Under the pieces are notes generated by a model, which worked only from the letters and a program-made list of their open reading frames with translations, searched no databases and was not told where the DNA came from. The position numbers and the translations under genes are program-made. This document shows positions 36,500 through 46,996 of a stretch of 64,000 bases of DNA, piece after piece (positions within the stretch are counted from its first letter, which is position 1; each line of letters starts with the position of its first letter). Source of the DNA: Endomychus coccineus. Taxonomy: Eukaryota; Arthropoda; Insecta; Coleoptera; Endomychidae. The stretch spans positions 1,240,001 through 1,304,000 of the forward strand of contig OY294070.1 of the NCBI GenBank assembly GCA_958510875.1, given 5' to 3'.

Positions 36500-38329
36500 A
36501 TGTTAACTACAACAACAGTCAAGAATGATCCAGATTGGGAAGATCATATTGAAATTAAATACCATATTATTCCTGAATACTTAGATGAAATCAAAGAGGA
36601 GACTGCAGATTGTCAAGAATTCAAGATAAAGTAAGTTTTTGCACTAAATAACAGATCAATATTTTCTTGGTTTATGTTAGGAATAATTTACTATATCATG
36701 TCCAGTATAGGAGAGACATGACATATATGAGTGATGTTAATTAGGAAGAATTGAATCACTCACTAGTACAATGTACTTTGACAGTATTGGGGGATTAAAC
36801 ATCTAAAAATATCATTTAATCCTTTTATTTTTAGAATCGAAAAGTGCAATGTAGATGATGAATTGGAATGTATAAAAGCTGATCAAGATTGTAACTCGGA
36901 TAGTTCTATCAGAATTCTGGGTTCAAAGGACTCGTTGGAATGCCAAGGTAGTGGGTATAATGTAACAAATGTGGGAGATGATCTAACGGTTGCACCTAAA
37001 AGGGAAAAGAAATGTGCCGCTTATCATAATATTCCATCCTCTAAAACGGTATCTCCCACCAGTAACACGAGTGAAAATACTGTCGGTACGAAACGCAAAC
37101 AAGTAAAGATACATAAATATGAACATTGCGATTTCGGAAGCCCTCCTTTGTCAAACATCAACTGTAAACGTGCAAGAAAGAAGGTGCACAAGTGTCAGTA
37201 TTGCGATTATGAAAGCGCTCAGGAGTCAAATTTGAAAGGTCACATCAACTCGAAACACACAAGAGAGAATATATACAAGTGTCAGTATTGCGATTACAAA
37301 AGCATTTGGCAGTCTAATTTGAATAGCCACATGAACTCTAAACACAAACGAGGGAAGACACACAAGTGTCAGTATTGCGATTATAAAAACACTCAAGAGT
37401 CAAATTTAAAAAGTCACATCAACTCTAAACATACAAGAGAGAATATGCACAAGTGTCAGCATTGCGATTATGAAAGCGCTTATAGGTCGGCTATAAAAAG
37501 TCACATCAACTCTCGACACACAAGAGAGAAGATACACAAGTGTCAGTATTGCGATTATGAAACTCCGCAGGAGTTAAATTTGAAAAATCACATTAACGCC
37601 AAACACACAAGAGAGCATATACAAAAGTGTCCATATTGTGATTATGAAAGCCCTGTATTGGCAAATTTAAAAACACACATCGAGTACAAACACACAAGAG
37701 AGAATATACAAAAGTGTCCATATTGCGATTATGGTTGCCCAGTGTTGGCAAATTTAAAAACACACATCAACTCTCAACATACAAGAGAGATTATACACAA
37801 GTGTCAGTTATGTCATTATGAAAGTCCTTATAGCACATCTTTAAAACGTCACATCAATGTCATACACACAAGAGAGAAGATACACAAGTGTCCATCTTGT
37901 GATTATGCAAACCCTTTGTTGGCAAATTTGAAAAGGCACATCGACTCTAAACATACAAGAAAGAATATACACAAGTGTCATTATTGCGATTATGAAAGCA
38001 CTCGAGAATCAAATTTGAAAAATCACATTAACGCCAAACACACAAGAGAGGATATACACAAGTGTCCACATTGTGATTACGTAAGCCCTGTGTTGGCAAA
38101 TTTGAAAAGGCACATCAACTCTAAACATACAAGAAAGAATACACACAAGTGTCATTATTGCGATCATGAAAGCCCTTATAGCTCATCTTTAAAAGTTCAC
38201 ATCAACTCTAAACACACAAAAGAGAATATACACAAGTGTCCATATTGTGATTATAAAAGCCCTGTGTTGGCAACTTTAAAAAATCACATTAAGCGTAAAC
38301 ATGAGGCAGTCAAAATAGAAGATATATGA
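36500..38329 (+). CDS. C2H2 zinc-finger protein, paralogue 2 (13 fingers)
   Basis: Two exons, 36500-36630 and 36835-38329, 541 residues plus stop, with the same intron position and phase as paralogue 1. After the shared acidic N-terminus and degenerate finger come 13 C-x2-C-x12-H-x4-H fingers. Fingers 1 and 4-13 pair with the 11 of paralogue 1; fingers 2 and 3 (CDYKSIWQSNLNSHMN and CDYKNTQESNLKSHIN) have no partner there. Several other fingers differ at DNA-contact positions. Probable sequence-specific DNA-binding protein, target unknown. A P element ends 28 bases before the ATG, so the original promoter has been pushed 2.9 kb away or replaced. Confidence 0.92.
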
Positions 38330-38519
38330 ATGTGAATATACACAGGATGGCATCAAAATACTTGATGTAGATATACAGGAGTGAGTTATCAACAAAAAAT
38401 GGATATTTATGTGAATATTGCAATCATGAAACAAACTTATATTTAAGTTAACAGAAATAAACTAAATATATTTCTTAAGATAGCTTTGATTTAACCCAAA
38501 AACTTTGTATGGGTGGGGT

Positions 38520-39545
38520 TCAAAGTCAACGGATCGGAGAGGTTACGGATGTTTCATAGAAAATTCGAATTTTTCATAATTTTCATGAAAAATTTGTCAT
38601 TTTTTTCGATCTCTCAGAATCCAACGAAACTACGCTTTTTTAACGTTATTTTAAGTGTGGTATTCGAATCCAACCTTGGTTACCACCTGCGAAGTCCAGT
38701 AACGACGTTTCGTCGACTGGGAAGTCCTTCATCGGGGCATTATCCATCTTTAAAGGCTCATAACTCACGTTCAGCTTCGATTCAATCCAAAAATTCTCTA
38801 TGGGCAGGGTTCTAAAGTCATATAGAACTGATCGGTGAAGAAAATTCGAATTTTTCATAATTTTGAAGGTATATGCATGTCATTGTCATTTTTATCGATC
38901 GAATTCAACCTTGGTTACCACCTGCCAAGTCGAATAACGACGTTTCGTCGAAGAGGAAGTCCTTCATCGGGGCATCATCCATCTTTAAACGTTCATAATT
39001 CACGTTAAGCTTGGATCTAATTTAAAAAATCTATATGAATTATGTCATCATGCAATTCTGGGATCATATCCGAATTCCTGGTAATCCGCTCCTGAACCCT
39101 CGTTGGGTCGATGCAGCGAGAGGCTTTTGTTTTATAGAATATTATCATAGACTTCAGTATATAACGTATAGTAAACATTATGATTATAAACCTTTTGTAA
39201 TTCTATTTGAATAATGTATCTTTTAAAACCAAAAAACGAAGAGTTAATTAGTTAATTCATGTGCAGGATTCTAAAGTCATATAGAACGGATTGGAGAAAT
39301 TGCGGATGTTTCATAGAAAATTCGAATTTTTCATAATTTTGAAGGTATAGCATGAAAAATTTGTATGAAACTACGTTTTTTCACGTTATTTTAAGTGTAG
39401 AATTCGAATCCAACCTTAGTTACAACCTGCGAAGTCCAGTAACGACGTTTCGTCGACTGGAAACTCCTTCATCAGGGCATCATCCATCTTTGAAGACTTA
39501 TATTTCACGTTAAGCTTCGATTTAATCCAAAAAAATCTGTATGAG
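38520..39545. repeat. Array of degenerate 300-bp repeats
   Basis: At least three units (near 38520, 38830, 39260) share TTCATAGAAAATTCGAATTT, TTCGAATCCAACCTTGGTTA, CGACGTTTCGTCG, TCCTTCATCGGGGCATCATC and TTCACGTTAAGCTTCGA. A further unit at 41182-41490 is split off by the hAT insertion. Pieces are at 29390, 31953 and 32675. On the minus strand each unit has CCGATGA … GACGAAACGTC, reminiscent of a decayed hammerhead core, but I could not close the stems. Confidence 0.75.
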
Positions 39546-39553
39546 CAGGGTAC

Positions 39554-41173
39554 CAGTGGCGGCTCGTGAACTTTTTAAGAGAGGAGGCTGGACATAAAAC
39601 GTTCTTGTAAAAATATACTCTATTCAGCCAATAAATTTAACCTTTGCACAGCGACCGTACCAGCTACTTCAGTGACAAAATTAATTGTTGCCAAGCAAGA
39701 ACCAACGTGGAGGTGTAGTTTCTCTTGGCAAAAAATTTTTTTGTTCATTTTTTTTTCTTTGGATTTTTGATATTTTTTATTTATTTTTTTTGAAATTTTT
39801 TCATATTTTGTTTATTTTATTATTTTCATAAACTTTTTTTATATATTAACGGAATTCTACGGTCTTTAGTTTGCGAAAAATGATGAATAATATTATCATA
39901 AAATGTATCATTTTGTTTTAAGTGTTTTACTGAATCTTTTTCAATAGATATCAAACTAACACTGTATAAAAGATTTTGGCCCATTGTATTTCGCATGTAA
40001 GTTTTAATTCGTTTGAGAGTAGAAAATGATCTCTCCACCGATGCCGACGTGACAGGAATGGTGACTGTCAAACAAAGTAGTTTATAAAACTGAGGTAAAA
40101 CTTGTTGCAAATCATTATCTATCATATATTTTATCATATCGGCGTGAATGTCGTACTGGCCTAAAATATCTTTATCAGAGTATACAACGCATAATTCATT
40201 GTGCAGTGCTATTTTATCAAAAAATTTATATTTTAGAACTAAGTTATCTAAAAGTGTATTGGGAAACTCTTTTGAAAAATATTCGAAAAATCTTCTATTC
40301 GTCTCAATTGACCTTTAATAGTATCTAAAATTTCATAAAAAAAGTTGTTTATAATGTAGTTTCTTGTCTACCAAATTATATGTTTTCCTCCTTTAACAAT
40401 ATTCTGTTTACCGGTTAATTTAAACTTAATACTCGATGTAATATGTTCCTGCGATTTTTCATGTCTATCTATACCACGAGCTAAATTTTCCAAATCATCA
40501 TAACCCGAGTGTCCCCAACATGAAGTTGTATCAGATGTAAATAACAAGCAATATAATTTATTGTGTATTTCGATTTTGAAACATACCTGTCATCGTCACC
40601 ACTAATCCTTTCAAATCCGGTAAAGGCCGTTTATTTTTAACAAAACACTTTTCTATCATATGTTAATCCACTAAATGGATTTTCTAACAACCCAGCAACT
40701 AAGTCACTCATCATTTTAACGTTCACCGATTAGATAAATTATAACTTAACTACTTAACCTTACTTCGCCTCGCGGTACAAATTACAAAACCAAGAAGTAA
40801 CGGAACACGACACGTGTGGCATTCTTCTAGCGGAAGGGCGGTAGCAAGTAATCGTATTTCATTCGACCGACGATTCCATACGAGAAGCTAGCTTCCATAG
40901 GATGTTGCCATATTCGCTCTTTTACCCTATCTAGCAATTGAACTGCTTGGAAAACGGCAACTGTGTTGACCACACGTATTTAGCGTTTGAGATATATAGA
41001 GAATCTAGCCTCTGGCCACTGTTGCCAGATTAAAAATAACTACTGAGAACGGGGAATTAATTGTAAAATTTAAAGAATTGTCAGAGAAACAGGAAATAAA
41101 ATGGAGAATGATCATTAAGATAAATTGGTGATGAGGCTGAGCCTCCTTAGCCTCCGCCGAGGAGCCGCCACTG
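39554..41173 (-). mobile_element. hAT transposon, 1.6 kb, with 8-bp target duplication
   Basis: TIRs CAGTGGCGGCTC and GAGCCGCCACTG flank the element, with CAGGGTAC duplicated at 39546-39553 and 41174-41181. The site lies inside a unit of the 300-bp repeat, whose sequence continues correctly across the insertion. The transposase is reduced to a C-terminal piece; upstream minus-strand sequence to about 40730 shows the usual hAT order but is full of stops. Confidence 0.92.
39826..40137 (-). pseudogene. hAT transposase C-terminal dimerisation domain
   Basis: A 103-codon open frame with FYKLLCLTVTIPVTSASVER followed by SFSTLKRIKTYMRNTMGQN, the strongly conserved hAT dimerisation block (P.tSA..ERsFS.Lk.iKt..R..m.q.rL). 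The remaining transposase is broken. Domain remnants like this are common in animal genomes. Confidence 0.85.
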
Positions 41174-41181
41174 CAGGGTAC

Positions 41182-41490
41182 TAAAGTCATACAGAACGGA
41201 TCGGAGAGGTTACAGATGTTTCAAAGAAAATTCGAATTTTTCATAATTTTGAAGGTACATGCACGGAAAATTAGTAATTTTTATCGATCTCTCAGAATCG
41301 AACGAAACTATGTTTTTTTACGTTATTTTAAGTGTGGAATTCGAATCCAACCTTAGTTACCATCTGCGAAGTCGAACAACGACGTTTCGTAGACCGGGAA
41401 GTCCTTCATCGGGGCATCATCCATCTTTGAAGGTTCATAATTCACGTTAAGCTTCGATTTAATTCAAAAAATTAACATGGGCAGGCTTTT
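41182..41490. repeat. 300-bp repeat unit right of the hAT element
   Basis: Same unit as in 38520-39545 (TTCGAATTTTTCATAATTTT, TTCGAATCCAACCTTAGTTA, CATCGGGGCATCATCCATCT). Confidence 0.75.
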
Positions 41491-41712
41491 AGTCAAGTTT
41501 ATGATGGAATAAAAACCAACTTCTTCCTGAATCTTGATTTATAGATACTAGATAGATAACTTCACATTGATTATTTAATAGTCATTCTAGTTTCCTATCC
41601 TGTCTGTCTATCCAGTATCTCAACCCACAACCAGCCACATCTATTGTATGACAGCCAAAGGGAAACTTCAAACAAACCGTATTGTATTGTTTTTTCGGAT
41701 GTATAAGTCATA

Positions 41713-44700
41713 ATGACAGATTCTGAACAATATAAAGAATATATTACAGAGTGGATATTTATTGGAATAATAATTTACGTTACCATTATCGTATTCAGTG
41801 AGTTATATTAATTGTTCATTAGTTGTTCCCTTTTAGATTTTCAGAAAGTCAGGAATCATGTTTTTCAGTCACTATTGACTCTCTTTGCTTTTTCACGCTA
41901 AAAAAAACCTACTAGTATTTTCATGAAAAATTGACATAATATACAACTTCGTTATATTATATATTTAAAGGAAAGAATGAAACTTCAAAGATCACGTATC
42001 ACCGTCGCGATATTTAACTGGATTGATATCGAAATAATATTTGTTTCTCGTGTATGCCGAGGTCACTCAACCTGTTTGATAAACCAAAATACTTTAAAAT
42101 GGAGATTTTCTAAGTTGTGTTTGTAACATATGTGTAAGCTCTAAGCTGGATATAATTTTTTGTTGTTTGAATATAATATAAATTAAAATGATTCTTGACC
42201 CAGGTATAATATGTCACATTAACACATATGTTTGTTCTTTTTCGTCTTTACGTACGTTTCGTACTCACGACCATTATCAGAAGAGGTTTGAAAACTAATT
42301 CACGTCACTATAACGCGGGATTCCTCAAACTAATAGCCCTTCAATGTGTTAAATGTACAATTATTGAAATTAATGCGATAAAGACGCAGGACAGTGCTTA
42401 GTGCAATTAGTTATGCCACGTGATGATGGCCGTGAAACGGAAACGTACGTAAAGATAAAAAGAGTAAACAAACGTGTAAATGTGACCGCTATTTCCCGAG
42501 AATTTATATGTAAAAGAGTATAAGGTTAGCGGTCAGCTGTGAACAGTTCCATCAGCTATACAATCATCATCATCACCTAGGCCCCTTAGTTGGGCCCATT
42601 GTGCACCCCGTGGTCTGAAGCTTAAGCACAGGCTCTATGATCAAGAGCTTGGCCTGCCTCATGCGTGGTGATTTTTGCTACAAGTCCAGACCACTCTTTG
42701 TTCAGTTTGCCCAGAACGGCGAGACCCCACGCCATTTGATTAAGCGACCATTGGCTCCGGCCCGACAGGGCCACTAGACGACCCCCGCCTGACCAGGAAG
42801 TCGGCCATTTCGTTTCCTTCAACACTGTGTCCAGGAACCCAGATGAGTTGAACTTTATTTCTCTTGGCTAGTTCAGTCAGTGTATCGTTGCATCCTTTGA
42901 CAAGCCTTGATGTGACTCTAGGTGTATCAGTTATACAATATTTTAACCCCAATTATATCATGCTCGTTTAAGGAAAAACACTTATCCAAGAATAATTTAT
43001 TTAATGTTACAGTTGTAATAGCAAGACATTGTATATTGCGTAGACTGCTATGTTGTTCTTCGGAAAATGGTTTACATTGTACCTACATAAGAAACTGTTG
43101 GGCGAATCTGAGCATCTGTCCAACATGTAATATGAGACAATCCATGAAAAACGTGTTCTGCTGTAGAAGGAAACATACTCTCCATGTAAGGATATCTGCA
43201 TAGGTAACAAATTGTACAGTCCATTTGTTGAAAAATGCATACACCCATTTCAGTCTCAAATTAGTAGCATTCAATCCTCTTGATAAGGCTGTTCTGTAAA
43301 GGTATTAGGAGGAGGTCTTCGTAGTGAGTTGTGAGTTCTGGTTTGTTTTTGATGAATAATTCCAAAATTCATCACAAATAACCTAAATGCTGCTGTATAT
43401 ACTCGAAATTGCCCCGTACCGAATCGTACAACGGTTGTAAACGTCTATAAATTATTGTTATATCCATTTTAAGCTCATAAAATCTTAGAATCTATTGTGA
43501 TGAATATCTATCATGAAGTTTATGGTAGAAAACTATGTTTATAAATAACAAAATGCGAGAAATAACGCGAGTAATCAGCGAAATTCTCGTGTAACCTGGC
43601 TGTTGAGTGAAGCTAACTTAATGACGTCACCATTCGATTTTTCTAGCCTGTAATTTCTGTGCTACGGTTGATATTATACTCAATTATCGTCCAAACCATC
43701 GACATATACATAATGTCGATGGTCCAAACGCGATATTCCTCATTACTACAAAACAACTATATCCATAGATAACTCTACTACCGGTAGTAGAGTTATCTAT
43801 GACTATATCACTTATTACTTCTGATAATCACCAACATAACTTTTAATGTTAGAAAATATGAGACAGTAGCTGCCATCTATAAGACGGTAGTCCAAACGCA
43901 AAAGTATAATTCTATCACGGATACATATTGATTCTAATATCTCCGAATATTACGAATATTGAGATTTATCGCGCATGTAATACGTGTTGCCTGACTGCAG
44001 GAGTTAGAACTTTCCATAAAGGTGAAATAAATCTTATTTCAAGGGTATATACCACGGTCGTACATACAGGTCTGGCGACTCGTATGTTTGACATGAGTCT
44101 CTTACGCGTCGCCAAACTCGTAGTCCCTCGCTCAGCAACTAGCTAGCTAGCGCCTGGATCGAAGTGGTAAAACGATTTCTTTCCGGAATCGCAAGCAGTG
44201 TTACTAAGTATTCTGATTTGAGAGAGGAATAGAACTGTTACTCTTGTCAAAATGTATTACTCACCTTAAAATTAACTTCCCCTTTTTCGTTATACATGAC
44301 GCACAGAAAAGACCACGTTAAAACGATTTCTATCCGGAATCACAAGCATCCACTTTTAACGCATTTCCGCATCTTTCGGCACTTTAAAAACAGAAGTTTG
44401 TTGCTTTACACTTTTGTACCCCGTTTTGCATTCCGGCACAATCACAGTTTCGTAATTTGTTTATAAAAACGCAGGTATTCCTTGTGTTTACAACTTGTCA
44501 GAGAATACTCTCACGTGACGTCTTTTGGTACTACGCGACAGTCCACGCTTAGCGGTCCCACTTCTCACATAGGAAACAGCCCCGAGTTTCCAGACCTGTA
44601 TGTACGACCGTGGTATATACCATTGTAATGTATGTTCGTGACGTATGAATTGAAAAACATGCTCAATTTAACGTTGAAAAACGCGAAACGCTGCAGTTCG

Positions 44701-45614
44701 TTAGACGAACGAAAACCACAAACTCTTATCGTAAATATGATTTTCTATGTACTGACACTGAGTGCTGCCCGGATCCAAGGAGTCAACACCAGAGTTCTAT
44801 GTAAGAACTCTTTGGTCAACACATAACACAATCAGTTTATCGAGTTAACAATAATTGAAACGAATATATCTGAAGAATTGTCCGTGAGCCTTTGTTTATG
44901 CAATATGATTAATTAGGACATTCTCTTAGGTTACTAGTTACTATAGATAGGGTATTGTTATAGTCTTCGCGATTTCTAAAATAATAAAAAAAGTCATAGA
45001 ACAAAAAGTTTGATGACAAAAAACCGTCGAATTCATCTGTTTGTTAATAAATAAATTGTTTATAACGAATGAAGTTAATTCAAATATTTATTTAACTGGT
45101 TTCATATGTTCACTGACGAAAAATAGTCTTTACCCTATCAAAAATGGTCAAATTTAGCATTATTTATGTAATCTCAAAAATAAGCTAATTAAATTGTTAA
45201 TTTATTGTTTATAAACAGTATGAACAATTTGCACAACTATCTAGGAGGTAGATTTTTTGAATCTGATAACATTCTGAAGAGAATGAACTTTGTCCCATCA
45301 AAATCGACCATTTTCCCCAAGAATTAACCAGTTTGACCTATTTTTATACCAATTTGACTGCACCAATAAGGAACTATCAAAATATAGTCTTCAAATATTC
45401 ATTTTTTTTATATTTCCAGGAACCGTCTTGTTTCGAAAATCTGCCTAATTTCAAACTTAGATGTTACAAGCCGGAATGTGACTTAATCACTTGTATATGT
45501 TGCGATTTTTACATTGAGAACGAAAGACCGCATCAAGAAATTTTCGTCGTTAGTAAACAGTTTGAAAACGAGAGCCTGTCGCAACTTTACGAAAGGAATC
45601 TAGGTATATATTGA
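41713..45614 (+). CDS. Small cysteine-rich single-pass membrane protein, unknown function
   Basis: Gene model built by splice phase: exon 1 41713-41797 (phase 1 donor GTGAGT), exon 2 43013-43185 (acceptor TTACAG, donor GTAAGG) and exon 3 45420-45614 (acceptor TTCCAG). The join is 453 nt, 150 residues plus stop, open throughout. Residues 1-13 are polar, 14-32 form a strongly hydrophobic helix (WIFIGIIIYVTIIVF), and a basic stretch with paired cysteines follows (RRLLCC), suggesting an N-out/C-in anchor and possible palmitoylation. The tail has 15 cysteines, including SICPTC, VFCC and CICC, plus a charged end. I recognise no family; a metal-binding or lipid-anchored role is only inferred. Intron 1 holds PLE and LINE remnants, intron 2 a TIR element and an excision scar. 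An extra exon between 2 and 3 cannot be excluded. Confidence 0.6.
42180..42516. mobile_element. PLE end remnant with two opposed hammerhead-like motifs
   Basis: Borders match PLE ends (GATTCTTGACCCAGGTATAA left, CTATTTCCCGAGAATTTATA right). A minus-strand hammerhead-like block lies at 42244-42284 and a plus-strand one at 42414-42455. Both keep GAAACGTACGTAAAGA and most of stem II; the cores are altered to CTGATAA and GTGATGA. In intron 1 of the cysteine-rich gene. Confidence 0.75.
42545..42950 (-). mobile_element. LINE RNase H fragment
   Basis: The minus strand encodes TSRLVKGCNDTLTELAKRNK, then VQLIWVPGHSVEGNEMADFL, the C-terminal RNase H block of I/R1/Jockey-type LINEs, and a decayed tail down to about 42545. 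It ends about 60 bases before exon 2 of the cysteine-rich gene. Confidence 0.85.
43764..43801. mobile_element. P-element excision footprint candidate, 38-bp palindrome
   Basis: A perfect palindrome: CATAGATAACTCTACTACC joined to its own complement, i.e. the outer 19 bases of each P TIR (compare 33573 and 36471). Flanked by a perfect 8-bp duplication ACTATATC (43756-43763, 43802-43809). Lies in intron 2 of the cysteine-rich gene. Confidence 0.9.
44053..44612. mobile_element. TIR transposon CACGGTCGTA, copy 2, 560 bp
   Basis: Ends CACGGTCGTACATACAGG and its exact complement, flanked by GTATATAC at 44045-44052 and 44613-44620. No transposase is visible, so it is non-autonomous. The 8-bp duplication fits hAT or P. 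A second copy is at 32739-33223. Confidence 0.9.
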
Positions 45615-45684
45615 AAGGAAAGAGTTCTGGTTGTTATTTCATCACAATAAAATCTTATATTTTCATTGAATTTTATTAATTATT

Positions 45685-46275
45685 TACCTTAACTCAAATT
45701 GAACTTACCTTCGCTATATCCTTCAAAATCTCCAAATATTCAAATGAATTAGGAAATAATTAAGAAAAATAGTTTATTATGATAAATTGATAACATAAAT
45801 GCATTAAAATAAATATATTTGGTAAAGAATTAATCAAAAATATACAATTTAAATTAGGATAAATTTTAGTCTTTTTTTTTTTAATTGTGCCTCACCTTCC
45901 CTGTCTCCTTCAAAATCTCCAAATATTCAAATGAATTACGAAATAATTATGAAAAATAGTTTATTATGATAAATAGATAACATAAATGCATTAAAATAAA
46001 TATATTTGGTAAAGAAATTAATCAAAAATATACAATTTAAATTAGGATAAATTTGTCATTTTTTTGGGTCCTTTATTTTAATTGTGCCTCACCTTCCCTG
46101 TCTCCTTCAAAATCACCAAATATTCAAATGAATTACGAAATAATTATGAAAAATAGTTTATTATGATAAATACATAACATAAATGCATTAAAATAAATAT
46201 ATTTGGTAAAGAAATTAATCAATAATATACAATTTAAATTAGGATAAATTTTAGTCATTTTCGTTGATCCTTTTT
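45685..46275. repeat. Three tandem copies of a 190-bp unit
   Basis: Each copy has CTCCTTCAAAATCTCCAAAT (with small changes), AAATAGTTTATTATGATAAA and AAATATATTTGGTAAAGAA. It lies downstream of the cysteine-rich gene and partly may be its transcribed 3' region. No coding frame. Confidence 0.85.
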
Positions 46276-46844
46276 TTTTAATTGTGTTCTTGGTTATGAA
46301 AGTGGTGAGTCACATATTTTTCGTTTCAAGATATTTAAATAATAGCGTTTGAATAAAATTTTATTTCTATTTATTATACTTTGTTGCTAATTTTTCAGCA
46401 ATTGTGATGAAATTTTGTGTGAAACTTGTAAGGAAAAATTTGTTTTAATGTTCTAAATGACTTTGAATAAACAAGAATAAATATAAAATAGAAATGATTC
46501 GAATATTCATTAATATTTTATAATTATGTCTTAGAAATAGGAGTTTTGATATTCAAATAAACACTGCTATGTACATTGCTTTTAATTATGATTTAAAATA
46601 TATTTACCTGAAATAATTGAATTGTGTAGATTTATTATTGCCAACCTACTTAGTAATTACACTGGATTATTTTATTTTAAAGCAAAAAACACAAAATAAC
46701 TATTAAAAACTATTCTATTTTGAATTCTTGAGTGACCACTTCAATAATCAAGGCCACAATTAGATTTAAATTCTTCTGAACATCCATATTTGAAATAGTC
46801 ATTGAAAAAATAATCCAACATTACAAGAGAATATTCAATCAATT
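46276..46844. other. AT-rich spacer between convergent genes
   Basis: Lies between the cysteine-rich gene (+) and Gos28 (-). It contains no recognisable gene and would hold the two 3' ends. Confidence 0.5.
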
Positions 46845-46854
46845 TTTATTTATT
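46845..46854 (-). promoter_or_regulatory. Poly(A) signal of Gos28
   Basis: On the minus strand two overlapping AATAAA hexamers lie about 145 bases after the stop codon of the SNARE gene. Confidence 0.5.
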
Positions 46855-46996
46855 AATAGTGAGTTTGGTTAAAAAGTGCATCATCTAAATAAATTTCCTA
46901 TGCCCACACCTTTTTACAAAGTAATTTGTAAACATCACGATTTTAGAAAAACAAATGATTTTTTGAAATTGAATACACTATATTTTCTTTAATTTC

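Noticed and set aside
44053..44612. Assigning the CACGGTCGTA elements to the P superfamily of 33573-36471
   Set aside because: They share the 8-bp duplication but not the TIR sequence, and 8-bp duplications also occur in hAT elements; without a transposase the superfamily stays open.
44632..44826. 64-codon plus-strand frame considered as an extra exon of the cysteine-rich gene
   Set aside because: It starts at the edge of the TIR element, shows no protein similarity, and exons 2 and 3 already join in phase without it.
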